Shown piece after piece: positions 51,182-61,830 of a DNA stretch of 64,000 bases. The stretch comes from Agapetus fuscipes (Eukaryota; Arthropoda; Insecta; Trichoptera; Glossosomatidae). The stretch covers positions 2,480,001-2,544,000 of the forward strand of contig OX637342.1 in assembly GCA_951799405.1 (NCBI GenBank), read 5' to 3'. The notes below the pieces were generated by a model. It was not told where the DNA came from. It worked only from the letters and a program-made list of their open reading frames with translations, and made no database searches. Position 1 is the stretch's first letter, and every line of letters starts with the position of its first letter. A program made the translations under genes and the position numbers.

Positions 51182-51503
51182 TTTTTTTTTTTTTTAAGAA
51201 ATCCTGTGCGGGAGACTCCCTAGATTCTAAAGACTAGGGGTCTATGACACTTGTTGTAGTGCCGCAGAGGTGTACGAGCTTGGTCGTCGCTACAAAGCGC
51301 CAATACTCAAGCAAGACCCAGTTGCTGTAAGGCTGGATGGACCTTTGGTGACCGGTCATTGGTAAAGGTTTATGAATTTTTCAACACAGCGAAGAGCACA
51401 TTCGAAATATAAATGGTATATTTTTGTGCTCCGCCGGGATCCGAATCCACAACCTTCCATTTACGAGTCCGAAGTGTTGCCACTACGGACTACGGACCGG
51501 TCC
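51182..51503 (-). repeat. tRNA-derived SINE, head 1 plus alpha 3' module, complete
   Basis: Reading from 51503: GGACCGGTCCGTAGTCCGTA, B box GGATTCGGATCCC, body with GCACAAAAATATACC, core CAACTGGGTCTTGCTTGAGT, GCGCTTTGTAGCGACGACC, then CACCTCTGCGGCACTAC, AGTGTCATAGACCCC, GGGAGTCTCCCGCACAGG and poly-A of about 14. This is the best reference copy of the alpha type, about 320 bp. Confidence 0.85.
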
Positions 51504-52370
51504 ATGATAATTCTTCCTTAATAATCATTTGATATCTTAGGTATTTTTCCTTGATTTCTCAAGAATTTGTTTCGACTTCCAAGAATAACAAAAGAATGCC
51601 GCTATGTTTTGTAATAATAATTTCATTTTTCTTTCAAAATTCATCGGTTATAATAATTGAAAGGCATTTTAGTAATATCAAAAATGCAGTTAAAAAAATA
51701 TAGGTTTAGATTCGCAGCGTGTGTAAGCGCGAGCTAACATGTGCATGTTTGTGGGCATGCATTTGTCAATATTTCTTTTCAACTTGCATTTTAAATTTTA
51801 CATTATAGAACAATAGAAAAAAAGTATTTAAGTGCTTAAAATAGCTTAAATTTAACAATTAAAAAAATTGCTGTTGAATGACTTGTATGCAATTTATATA
51901 ATAAATTGCTTCAGTTTATATGTCTAAGCTGCTGGAGCTCTCCTACAAATATATTTCAATTACTGATTATAAAAAAAAAAAATCAGAGTTTCCACAATAA
52001 ATCCTAATTATTTAACATTAACCGTGATTAGATAAATAAACCTTAACAATTGTATTTTCCGAATTGATATTATTAATGTCTAAATAATCCGTAACGATAT
52101 GCTCACTTCATGGAACGGGGAAAATAGAAATGATTCCAAATGTTCATGAGTGTCACACGCAGTCCACTTTCCATTCAGTCTGGTACTTTCGTTCAGATAA
52201 GCACATCACTTGAGTACAAAAAAATATACGTTTAAACTTAAACAAACTTTTTAACCAAATCTATGTAACAAAAATGAAATGACGTTCATTAGTAACCGCA
52301 TCAGTGGCTCACGTGATTTGTCAGTTTTTCATCTTTAAATGAGGGCCGTAGAAACACAAAGGCAAGTGTC
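51504..52370. other. Spacer with RepA fragment
   Basis: RepA 3' fragment in plus orientation at about 51710-51790 (CAGCGTGTGTAAGCGCGAGC). Otherwise AT-rich, unassigned. Confidence 0.4.
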
Positions 52371-52374
52371 ACAT

Positions 52375-52890
52375 CGATAGTCTATAGGACACTAGTCCAT
52401 AAGACACTACGCTGCCTTAGTTCTTGTTTATCGTATACGCCATTGAAAAAAAATTACATGAGCAATGTTTGCATGTGTACTGGACCAATGTGTCTTATAA
52501 AAACAAGAATTTTATTTAAAAAATATTTTAAAAAACTCTCACATTATCGAGTTTTACGGTTTTTCTAAGCTCAGATTGTAGAATTTGATTCATAAGACAA
52601 CTGCATGAAAAAATCATATTTGACAAGATTGGCGTATACGGTAAACAATAACTGAGGGAGCGATTAGTCTATAAGACACAGTGTCCCATAGATAGTCTAT
52701 AGGACACTAGTCCGTAGGACACAAGTCTATAGGACACAGTGTCCCATAGATAGTATATAGGACACTAGTCTATAGGACACTAGTCTATAGGACACAGTAT
52801 CCCATAGATAGTAAATAGGACACTAGTCTATAGGACACTATAGTCTATAAGACACAGTGTCCCATAGATAGTCTACAGGACACTTGCTTT
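52375..52890 (+). repeat. Minisatellite with nested order, interrupted by RepB
   Basis: The basic unit is about 14-15 bp on AGTCTATAGGACACT. A higher-order unit of roughly 60 bp starts at each CAGTGTCCCATAGATAG block (52680, 52739, 52797 and 52856). RepB copy 4 splits the array near its left end. Confidence 0.85.
52410..52662 (+). mobile_element. RepB copy 4 in a minisatellite
   Basis: Left flank ACTA (52406-52409), right flank ATTA (52663-52666). The uninterrupted array reads ACTA at that place, so the right copy has one substitution. 253 bp, no secondary insertion; a good reference copy. Confidence 0.8.
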
Positions 52891-53189
52891 TTTGTTTCTA
52901 ATGCCCTCAAATGATGTTCGAAAAAATAAGCGAATACTAACAATTTGGTAAATTTTAGCGAAAGGTTTTCAAACTTGATAAAAATTGAACGCTGTTTCTG
53001 TATGAAAATTGAGTGGAAACCTTGATTATCTGCATAATCAAAATGAGATTTTCAAAATACACTTGAAAATTACCTTTGAGATGAATTGTGTGAAATTTGA
53101 TGTCGATCCGTTGAAAAACATTGCTTTTCGACGTAGTATTTCAAATAAAATGTGTAAAGGTTTTTTTCCACAAATCTATCTATCTCAAA

Positions 53190-53375
53190 ACAAAGGCAGC
53201 ATAACACAACACTGCGCAACTAACAGCCCTGCTACAAAAGATCAGGAAATCTACCACCATACGCCAAGCTTCTCTAAAATAGGGGCGGCATTGGCAAAGC
53301 TAACCATTTTTTTTATATTATGGATGGACATCGTCATACAAACCTATAAATCAAAACATTCATTAAAACAAATAT
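53190..53375 (-). repeat. RepA, old diverged copy
   Basis: AGGGGCGGCATTGGCAAAGC and AACCTATAAATCAAAACATT identify it. The tail is missing. Confidence 0.6.
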
Positions 53376-53814
53376 CAAATTGGCAGAAATATTGAAAAGT
53401 CAATGTCTGTCGGATCAGCATGTATGGAAAAAAAACTAAAAACGCTCACAGACTGGCGCTATTTGAGTTAGAATACTTTTTTGGTGAACGCTATAATTAC
53501 GTTTAAACGTTAAATTGTATATATTTAGTTAGAAGGTATAAGTACAATAACAGCACGCTTGTTCCCAGCTTTTCATCCATCATCCCCTAAACTCAGGGTT
53601 AGATCGCGTGCGATACCGGGGGAAAATGAATCACGCATGGGACTAGAAAAAAACATTAATACTCGGTGTTTACTTATTCGTGGAAGAAATGAGTCTGAAT
53701 GGTATGTTTGTAAAAAAACAGAAGGTATTGAACTCCACAAGTTCAACATGAATAGAGTTCAATAATCGAGAAAATAATTTGATGTTGTATAATTTTTAAA
53801 GGACTTTAATTTTT
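53376..53814. other. Spacer, nothing recognised
   Basis: The plus frame 53559-53765 (68 codons) lies in a less AT-rich part and is not recognised. Confidence 0.35.
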
Positions 53815-54060
53815 GAGAAGAGACTGACGAAGAAAGTAAATGCTGCAAGAATTGATGGATGTCGTGGAAGAGGAAGACCGAGAAAGGTATGGATGGACCA
53901 AATTTTCGAAATAGCGAATGAATGGGATATCCAGAGTCATAATAAAAGGAGAGCTTGTATGAAAAAGGTTATGACTCTGGATGAAATGAAAGAAGTATGC
54001 AAGGACCGAAAAAAATGGCGGTTGATCTGTAATGCTGGTGGTTAAAGCTGAGGCTTTTAA
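53815..54060 (+). repeat. LINE 3' end, family L6 (best coding copy)
   Basis: Reads KVNAARIDGCRGRGRPRKVW, MDQIFEIANEWDIQSHNKRR, ACMKKVMTLDEMKEVCKDRK and KWRLICNAGG, then stop. GRPR...W...CKDR.KWR is the closing segment of a LINE reverse transcriptase protein. Seven other remnants end at the same place in the protein or its 3' UTR: 15465, 34538, 39365, 45440 (minus) and 40320, 56098, 56900 (plus). Confidence 0.75.
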
Positions 54061-54174
54061 TTTTTTTTAAATATATTTAAAAAAAAAATGTTTTGTAGGT
54101 TTTAATTTTTTACTATTTCATTGTTTAGTGTTTATTTGTTTTATATATTTGAATGTATTTAATTGTTTGTATTC

Positions 54175-54435
54175 TTTGACTGATAGGTTAGTATGAGGTT
54201 GACCACCCATATTGTAAAAAATGGTTCACTTTGCCAATGTAACCCCTGTTTCAGGGAAGGTCGGCAAGAGTGACAGGGCTTATGTTCATTTGAGTTGGGT
54301 TTTTTTATATTGTAGGTCCACATGCGGCATGTGCAAGCGCGAAATTATGCGTGTGTGCTTGTGGGAATGCATTTAATATGAATCTGAAATGATACATATC
54401 TTTGCAGCTTAGATTTCGATTTATTTAGATTTAGA
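54175..54435 (+). repeat. RepA, full-length copy
   Basis: TCTTTGACTGATAGGTTAGT to the TTAGATTTCGATTTATTTAG tail. Confidence 0.8.
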
Positions 54436-54436
54436 C

Positions 54437-54620
54437 TTCACTTTTACTTTACTTTCTTCAGCTCATAAGCCTTGAAGGCTCAGGGCCTCCCGCACCACAA
54501 TCCTCCAGATTTCTCTGTCTTGTACTGCTTCCCTCTATGGTCCCCTCACTCCCAGAACTTCGGCTTCGGCTTCAACGCTGTCTGCCCACCGCATCCTTAG
54601 ACGTCCGAGTGGTCTAATTT
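54437..54620 (-). repeat. RTE-like LINE end (family L5), copy 2
   Basis: CAGCTCATAAGCCTTGAAGG to TTAGACGTCCGAGTGGTC is nearly the same sequence as 17178-17335. It abuts the RepA tail directly, so one inserted next to the other. Confidence 0.75.
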
Positions 54621-54644
54621 AAATGAGCATATAATAATTATTTG

Positions 54645-54805
54645 ATTAATTTTTTGTGTGAATCACACCTCAAAAGCACTGTAAGAGCTTGTTCGTTGTT
54701 AGAGAAAGTGTCATTTTTTAAACAAGACCGACTTACTGTATGGCAGGATGAACCTTTGGTGACCGACCCTTGGAAAAGACGTATGAATTTAAAACCCTTC
54801 GAAAT
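54645..54805 (-). repeat. SINE core with gamma 3' module, degenerate
   Basis: Minus strand: TTCATCCTGCCATACAGTAA, GTCTTGTTT, CAAGCTCTTACAGTGC and TTGAGGTGTGATTCACACAA. Confidence 0.55.
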
Positions 54806-55004
54806 GTTTATTTTTAATAATTGAATTGCATTTTACATGTCTTTCATAAGTAGTTTACGATTCTCGTTCACATTTTTGCTAGAATTTTGATCTCTGGACC
54901 AAAAGTAGCAATGTGAGATTGTTTAAAAATAAGATAAATTAATTATATTATAACCATTGAAAATCATCAACTTGTTAAGTTTAGATTATAAGATTAAAAA
55001 ATGA

Positions 55005-55210
55005 CATGTATATGAGATTTACTTAAAATCACATTCCACACAATCTGAGCTAAGAAAAAATAAATAAAACCCGATAATTTGTGAGTTGCTTTTTATACTT
55101 TCAAAATCAATTTCCACCATTCAGAAGACACATAGATCTAGCACATATACAAACATTGCTCATGTGAAATTACCTTTGGAAATAAGACAAACAAGCACCA
55201 AGGTGACGTA
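55005..55210 (-). mobile_element. RepC copy
   Basis: CACACAATCTGAGCTAAG near 55035 to GACAAACAAGCACCAAGGTG at 55185. Left end decayed. Confidence 0.65.
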
Positions 55211-55885
55211 ATGTTTTGTTTCTGGTCTTCTTCTTCTTCGCGTCAGCTTCACACCGTATTGGCCCAGTAACGAGCAATGTCTACAGCTCTTTGGTTTCCC
55301 GCGATCATCCATGGAGCAGCTTGTCGGACAGGAGGGACAACACCGCAGGTGCTCCATAGTTTGCTGAGCTCCACACTCAAATAGTGTTTCTGGTAATATA
55401 ATAAATTCATTTCATTTTCTAAAAAAATCCTTGATTTTCGCTTTTGGTACTATTCGACTCATCTCTCAATCCGCTTTGATTTAAGCAGATTTGAAGGGAA
55501 AAGGCACACTTGCAATCCCACATTCAACTCGATTTGGTTGCGGAACACTTTATTGATTTGCTTCTGTACGCGTTTTGCGAGCAGAGCTTTTACCCGAGCT
55601 ATAAACCGAGGAGGCTTACAAACGATGGAATGCAATTTATGAGTTCGCTTACGTAGAATGATACGGAGACGCCTAAATCTTGTACCAATCTTCACTTAGA
55701 CTCGAATACTTGAAGATCTAGTGGGAATAGACTTTGAGCGTATGAATATTGCTCCAGATTTATCTCTAGAGACGCTAAGTAACGTTTATGAATAGCACCA
55801 GTAATAAAAACAGCCATCAAACAATTAATCATTTATGAATTATAAATAAATAAATACGAGGGATTGAGCCCTCAGCAAGCTTTGT
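55211..55885. other. Unassigned segment with two GC-richer frames
   Basis: 55230-55380 and 55460-55700 are less AT-rich. Minus frames 55160-55357 (MEHLRCCPSCPTSCSMDDRG start) and 55459-55695 (arginine and lysine rich) may be decayed element pieces. No family is recognised. Confidence 0.3.
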
Positions 55886-55889
55886 TGTC

Positions 55890-56095
55890 ATTGCAACACT
55901 TATGTATGAAATCATGACTCAGTTTTTATAAGGCTGTATGGATTTTTGGTAACGCATATGAATTTTTCAACCCATGGAAATGCGTATTTTTAAAAAACAA
56001 CGATAATTCTGATGTGGTTCACCGTGAATCGAGCTCACAACTTTTGGAATACAAGTTCGTAGAGATAGCCAGTAGGCTACAGATCAAATTTGTTG
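55890..56095 (-). repeat. Degenerate tRNA-derived SINE, head 1 type
   Basis: AGACTCAGTTT-like core, TGAATTTTTCAACCCATGG body and CGAGCTCACAAC box region, old and heavily mutated. Confidence 0.55.
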
Positions 56096-56097
56096 AC

Positions 56098-56240
56098 GCA
56101 TAAGAAAAGAGCATGCATGAAGAAAGTTATGAAATATGTCGAGGAGATGAAAGAAGTGTTCTAGGTCAGATAAAAGTGGTGACACATCTGCTGAGGTATA
56201 CTGGTTATTCCTGGTTTCCACCAGCGGCTAGATAAAATAC
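56098..56240 (+). repeat. LINE 3' end, family L6
   Basis: AGCATGCATGAAGAAAGTTATG and GGAGATGAAAGAAGTG with later CATCTGCTGAGG match the family end; frameshifted. Confidence 0.6.
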
Positions 56241-56249
56241 AAAAATAGT

Positions 56250-56325
56250 TTATTGTAAGGCTGATCACCCAAATTGTAATAAATGCTTCACTTTGTAAAT
56301 GTCACCCTTGTTTTAGGGAAAACCA
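56250..56325 (+). repeat. RepA fragment
   Basis: AAGGCTGATCACCCAAATTG to GTCACCCTTGTTTTAGGG only. Confidence 0.6.
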
Positions 56326-56839
56326 GAAGGAAAGAAAAAAATACGGTAGAAATTTTGTTACCTTGATAATAGTGTGATTACATCAAAAGTGCCCTAGGAT
56401 ATAAATCTACTCGTGAATAAAAACTTTGCGTTTTCTTTTAACGTTATTAATAAAATATTACAACTTTAATTTTATTTAAGGGAATAAAGCGTATTTTTTT
56501 TGTAAAGGTTGTTGAACTTTATATGTTTACGTACTTTACTAAATCACTTACACACGTGATTAAGCTGACACATATTTAATAATTGCAAGGAAAACGTATG
56601 GTGTTTGCTGTGCAGAAGTGGTCAGTATAAACAAGACAGTAAATATTAAGTTTAGTTGCAATATTGAAATTAAACTGCACGCAAACTGGTTTGTGTAACG
56701 TTGGAATTCTAGTTAAGCGAATCTAATAAAGTTTTCTTTAATTTAAGCCGGTGTGGAGAGATTCTCTATTGGTTAGATATTAATGGTGTTAATTTACATT
56801 CAATTATATGGAAGTTTAATTATAATTGAAAAAGTAGTT
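56326..56839. other. Spacer, nothing recognised
   Basis: AT-rich sequence with no family matches seen. Confidence 0.4.
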
Positions 56840-56879
56840 ATTACTAGAAGTACCCAACGCCATTTGATAATGTGGAATC

Positions 56880-57085
56880 ATTTATCCCAACAGGTAAAGA
56901 CCAAAAAGGTGAGATTGCGAAAGAATGGAACCTGCGGAGTGAGAATAAGAGAAGAGTTTGTATGAAAAAAGTGAATGTTGAAGAGATAAAAGAGGTATGC
57001 AAAGACAGAAAAAAGTAGAGACGCATCTGCGGAGGTACTGGCCACCCCTAGTGGAACGGCGGCGGGATACAGTAACAGTAAGGGA
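56880..57085 (+). repeat. LINE 3' end, family L6
   Basis: Reads NKRRVCMKKVNVEEIKEVCK, DRKK, a stop, then RRICGG and a TGGCCACCCCTAGTGGAACG 3' end plus GTAACAGTAA. Confidence 0.7.
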
Positions 57086-57102
57086 GACAACCTGATGCAA
57101 CA

Positions 57103-57430
57103 ACACGTCCCCCCAGTGCTTGTTTGGCTTTCTATCATGTGATTCAAAGATGATCTTTTAATGGAATAGTTTTAAATAAAAGCACTTTTCACCCAATCTG
57201 AGCTAAGAAACAACGAATAACACAGTTCGAGCTTCTTCTTCGTAGAAGACACACGCCTCCTGAAGACGTCGGATATGACTCTGACAAAACGTAGAGAAAA
57301 TCGTTCTTCTCTTTGCACGGTCAGTAACATCTGGTTTTTTTTCATTCCAATAAAAGTATAACACGATAATGGGAGAGTCATTTTCAATGTTTTTAAAATT
57401 AATTTCCAGTTTTCAATGGATTCATTCAAC
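57103..57430 (-). mobile_element. RepC copy split by RepD copy 3
   Basis: Left end CCAGTGCTTGTTTGGC at about 57110. Interior halves on either side of 57224-57357 join at ATAACAC. Confidence 0.7.
57224..57357 (+). mobile_element. RepD copy 3, 7-bp target duplication
   Basis: ATAACAC on both sides (57217-57223 and 57358-57364). The CTGAAGA motif starts at 57260, and the hairpin GTCGGA/TCTGAC follows. The conserved GAAAC has changed to CAAAAC, so the core is broken in this copy. The 3' part after TTTCATTC is shorter than in copy 2. Confidence 0.7.
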
Positions 57431-57850
57431 ATTTGCCCACAAAAGACATTAATACACTGAGTATAATACTGAGATCACGTAAATCGAAAATGTATTTAAT
57501 ATACGACGGCGCTCCCAGTGAGTGATTTAGTTTTCATGCATTTTTTGGTTTACTCGTTCGAGGTTAGTTGCGTTATGGTTTTTTACTCGGAGCACAGTGG
57601 ATTAAGCTCATACAAATACTTATATTACATTAAACATTTGTTTCTGGTCTCGGATAAGATCGGTCGGTCATTCAAGTCATCCGTTTACGATAAACAAAAA
57701 CAGTGGCCAAGAATACAACTTTCAATGAAAGGAACAATGCAACTGTTTGACAAAAAAAGTAACAACAGAATTTCCAAGAGGGTTTGATAATATTACCTTG
57801 TGATTGATTGACCAAAGATGCACATTTCACAACCTGAAAACCCATTTGAA
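57431..57850. other. Spacer, nothing recognised
   Basis: Plus frame 57518-57787 (89 codons) is open but has no known motif; it could be chance in AT-rich DNA. Confidence 0.35.
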
Positions 57851-57990
57851 GTCTACGTATCGATATAATCTTTGTTGCAAAGATATAATCATTTTTAAGA
57901 TTCAAATTATTTTTTTCCCACAAAAAAATACACGGATAAGTTTGCGCTTACACATGCTGCATGAAAACATACGCAATTTAACCCAATCTG
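57850..57990 (-). repeat. RepA fragment, diverged
   Basis: ATATAATCTTTGTTGCAAAG to GCGCTTACACATGCTGCATG only. Confidence 0.6.
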
Positions 57991-58085
57991 CAAATCAACA
58001 GATACTTACTTGAATTTATTGTTCATACTGTTACTAATATGCAAAAGTAGTTATTTTTGGTTTGTCTGTTAATTTTAAATGATAC

Positions 58086-58541
58086 TGTTACGTTTTTCCT
58101 GAGGGTTCTTTTAATTAAAACACAAGTCCAACACAAGTTAGCCATACAGTTTATTTACACAGACTTTCTTACAATAGATTTGTTTTAACAGACTTATTTT
58201 AACAGATTTATTTTAACACACTTATTTATTTCGTACAGATTACATTTATTTTAAACCATATTGGTCGCCCTAGTAACTAGATATTCCTCTGTGTGAGTGC
58301 TTCGAAAGACTAACTCGCTCCAGCCGATTGTCGCCCTTCTTATAGCGGAACCTAGGGGCCATTCCAGCCTGCCCTAGAAAGTTCCACTACCACAGTTGTA
58401 TAGACGGTTCTGGACATATTTATTTCATGAAGAGTCCATTTCCTACCTACATACACACCTTACAATTACAATCGTCTGGGCCAGAACATTCTCTCAAAAC
58501 ACACGTACACCAATAAGCATCTACCAGTGTATTTCGTTACA
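58086..58541 (-). mobile_element. Solo LTR, 456 bp, duplication ATAC
   Basis: On the minus strand it starts TGTAACGAAATACACTGG and ends CTCAGGAAAAACGTAACA. ATAC lies on both sides (58082-58085 and 58542-58545). A TATAAGAAG box (58338-58346 reversed) and repeated AATAAA-like motifs are present. Its sequence differs from the LTR at 49917, so it is another LTR family. Confidence 0.8.
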
Positions 58542-58664
58542 ATACGTATATGAGATCTCTCGAAATAAATATATCGAAGCTTAGGAAGGTACCTAATAAT
58601 TATAAGTAATTTGTTTTGTGATTAATAAGTTGTGAATTGAATTTTCTGGTAAAATCCATCAAGG

Positions 58665-58881
58665 TGTTATGTAAAGATTCTCCATGTTTTTAGAATGATC
58701 TTGACAATCTGTATAAATTAGGACCAGAAATCACCTCGAAGGACATATATAAATCAACCGTCGTACTATTAAAATGTAATAACTCTGTCGGAACCGAAAT
58801 TGAGAAAATAAATTATATAAAATAAATGAAACTCAGTTTTGATTGATAAGATTAATAATTAGAACCCGTTAAAACATAACA
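58665..58881 (+). mobile_element. Probable short LTR
   Basis: Starts TGTTATGTAAAGATTCTCC and ends CCCGTTAAAACATAACA, with AATAAA motifs near the end. Its start resembles 21690. Flanking bases AAGG and ACAT do not match, so ends or duplication are uncertain. Confidence 0.55.
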
Positions 58882-59311
58882 ACATCATCTAGAGTCATAT
58901 ATTTTTTAATTCATGTTCATCACAAGATAATCCCATAATAATTTAGTAAAAGGTTTATCTTTTTTTTTTGTTAGTTTCACATAAAGACACTTTTATAAAT
59001 CGTAAGATTTTCTCCTCACGACGGCTCTTAAATATATGTTTAATTAATTTAAATGCGGCAGATAATTAATCTATTATATTTTGGTTTTGGACCCTCGCCC
59101 CGTAACATCTCTGGACACTGGCATTAAACACGTTGACCTCTGACCTCCCACAAGCCGAGACACGATTTTTCTTCCCATTATCTGAGTATGAAAAAAAAAG
59201 AATAGGAATTTATCGTAGGAGTGTTTTACAATCAGTTTCCAGTTATTTAACCTTTGATTTTTTTGAGATTCTATTTTTGTTGTGAAATCGTTTTTTAGGA
59301 AGTTTATTGTT
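58882..59311. other. Spacer, nothing recognised
   Basis: AT-rich. A short GC-richer stretch at 59090-59170 is unassigned. Confidence 0.4.
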
Positions 59312-59660
59312 TCGTCTCCCTGTGCTTGTTTGGCTTATCTACCGTGTGATTCAAAGGTAACCTTTTTTTTTTTTTTTTTAGCAAACGAACAGTTTATACA
59401 TGCTTTATATTGGAACAAAAACATAATTAATACAATTCAAAAACCAGCAAAGTTTGCAAAGAATGAAATTGTCTTCAGAATCACATTCTACACAATCTGA
59501 GCTAAGGAAAAAACATACAACACGATAATTTGAGAGTTGTTTTAAATATTTTTAAATCAATTTCCAGTTTTTATAAGACACATTGGTCTTGTAAACATAC
59601 AAACATTGCTCATTTGAAATAACCTCTGATGGACATAAGACAAACAAGCCCTGAGGGAAC
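59312..59660 (-). mobile_element. RepC copy with retro-insertion
   Basis: Ends GTGCTTGTTTGGC and GACAAACAAGCCCTGAGGG. Between about 59364 and 59460 there is a run of 18 T followed by foreign sequence, then RepC resumes at AATGAAATTGTCTTCAGAA. This looks like a truncated poly-A retro-insertion on the minus strand. Confidence 0.65.
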
Positions 59661-59774
59661 AGTTTAAGTTATTTTTCATTGGTAGGTACCTAAGGTAATG
59701 TGAGTGGTATGGAATCAAAGGTATCGTTCTAGGATTTTTTTTTAAATGAGATGAACATACAAACGCCGCGTTTC

Positions 59775-60045
59775 CAACGCATGTGGCGAGTGGAACTTAT
59801 TTATTTGTATAGGTATGGGGCCGTCCTTACGCCAACCGCTTAAGTTGAAGTGGGGGCTTCGCAGCTCCCGAAGGGGCTGGTATTCATTTATTGTGAAGGC
59901 TGATTACACGTTGCAGTATTTATTTTTAGTTTGAAATAGACACCGGAATGAAAAATCATTTCTGACAAATTCAATGGGAATCGAACCCGAGCTCTCGGCA
60001 TGGAGTGCAAACACTCTACCAACTGGTCTATCGACCAGACTAAAA
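59775..60045 (-). repeat. tRNA-derived SINE with head 2 only
   Basis: Minus strand: GGTCGATAGACCAGTTGGTA, B box GGGTTCGATTCCC, body, GCCCCTTCGGGAGCTG-like stem and the beta 3' module. A second single-headed copy like 31974, reversed. Confidence 0.75.
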
Positions 60046-60180
60046 TGATGAGAAAATTATTTAATGTTATTGTTACTGTTCTTTCTTACAATGTCTTGAA
60101 TATTTAAAATAGACTCACTTGACTTTTTCTTTTGTACAAAAACGATATGTAAACTCGCTACAGAGATTCAAGTTTTTTTT

Positions 60181-60411
60181 TTGCTTGAAATCTTAATCTC
60201 GAATATAAACGAATGCGAAATTTTCATATCAGATAAAAATCAACAAGACACATGTGCTGAAATTAATTGTAAGTGTTATTATCTCTTTAGATATTTATGG
60301 GACCGAATTATAGATTGTGAATCGTGTCTTGTTTCCTTTGAACAGATTGCTTCTGTTGATAGTGCGTGGCAGTGGCGAGGAGTAAATATTTCCTGTAGTG
60401 AAGGTGTTTAA
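60181..60411 (+). other. Unassigned 76-codon frame
   Basis: Opens with a TTG codon and contains several cysteines. No recognised motif, and no copies in the window. Confidence 0.2.
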
Positions 60412-60445
60412 AATTAAAATAAATAATCTTAAAAATAAGCCATTT

Positions 60446-60700
60446 CGCTCCTTAAGTTCTTGTTTGCCGTATAGACCAATTTGGTCAAATATGATTTGTG
60501 AATGCAGTTGTCTTAAGAATCAAATTCTACACAATTTGAGCTAAGAAAAAACGTAATACTCGATAATGTGAGAGTTGTTATAAATATATTTTTAATCAAT
60601 TTCCTGTTTTCACAAGACACATTGGTCCAGTACACATGCAAATATTGCTCATGTAAAATTAGCTTAATGGTCCATACGGCAAACAAGAACTAAGACAGCG
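60446..60700 (-). mobile_element. RepB copy 5, duplication ATTT
   Basis: Ends CGCTCCTTAAGTTCTTG and AAGAACTAAGACAGCG. ATTT flanks at 60442-60445 and 60701-60704. 255 bp, intact. Confidence 0.85.
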
Positions 60701-60884
60701 ATTTGGTTATAAATGATAAATCCTATTTTTCTAAAAAAAACGACAATATAGGTATTTTTCTCTATTATATACTATTCTCTTGTTTTTTTGTTATTTATCA
60801 TAATTTTACTATATTTAGATCAGTTGAATTTTAATTTGGTTTAAAGTTTTTATTTGAGTTTCCGTGCTCCTTTTTTTGTTCCTT

Positions 60885-61140
60885 TACTAAAAGGTGAGTA
60901 TGAGGCTGACCTGCCATGCTGTATAACCTTAGTTCACTTTTGCCAATGCTGCCCCGATTTCAGGGACCGGCGGCACGGGTTGCAAAGTGGATGTTGATGC
61001 GAGGTTTTGTTTATTTGTATGCACACATGCAGAATATGTAGGCGCAAGCCTAAAAGTGCCTGCTTGTGAATTGTAGGCATGCATTTAATATGAATCTTAA
61101 ATGCTAACATATCTTTGCAGCTTAGATTATAAGTTATAGA
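60885..61140 (+). repeat. RepA copy, diverged
   Basis: TTCCTTTACTAAAAGGTGAG to TTAGATTATAAGTTATAG. Confidence 0.7.
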
Positions 61141-61604
61141 TCTTAGAAACAGGGTAAAAATTCAATTTTTAACAGCGATAGTTAATTTCAGGAGACCTGA
61201 CAGGACACGAAAAAATGAAGATTAGTATACTGATTTACGCGAATCCGATGCAAATTGTTTCGACTCTACGTCACTGGTGTATTTTATTCATTTCGCCTGA
61301 GATTCTCCTTCCCAAAGGGTATTTGCAAAGGCTTATAAATCGGTTCTGAATTTTTATCCCAATAAACGAAGGGATACCTTATCGCTTCCATGCATTTAGT
61401 GAACGATCGATTTTTGATACAGATCTAGAAAGCTGTTCCTTTAATGTTTACATTAACTTCTAAAACATGACACTACATTTTTAATCCGGTAATATTATAT
61501 AATCAAAGTTGCAATGATCTCATTATTTATGTGTAGAAAAATGAGATTTTATTTGAAAAGAGCAAAGAAATTGTATTTGTATCATTTTATAAGTTCCTTA
61601 CAAC

Positions 61605-61830
61605 ACTCGTTGGTATGAGGCTGACCACATATACTGTAAAAATTTGTTCACCTTGCCAATATCACTGCTGTTTCAGAGAGGGTTGGCAAGATTTGCAGGG
61701 CTATGTTCATTTAAGATTTTGGAATGTGTTACCGTGAACTTACTATCTCCCTGTGAACATGCATCTATTATGAATCTCATTTGCTAATATAATAATATTA
61801 TATATTTGCAACTTATATTATAGAATAATA
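61605..61830 (+). repeat. RepA copy, diverged
   Basis: TTGGTATGAGGCTGACCACA to GCAACTTATATTATAG. The TTCCTTGACTT start is missing. Confidence 0.7.

Noticed and set aside
52375..52890. CRISPR-like or telomeric array
   Set aside because: Continuous short tandem units without spacers; not the insect telomere motif TTAGG.
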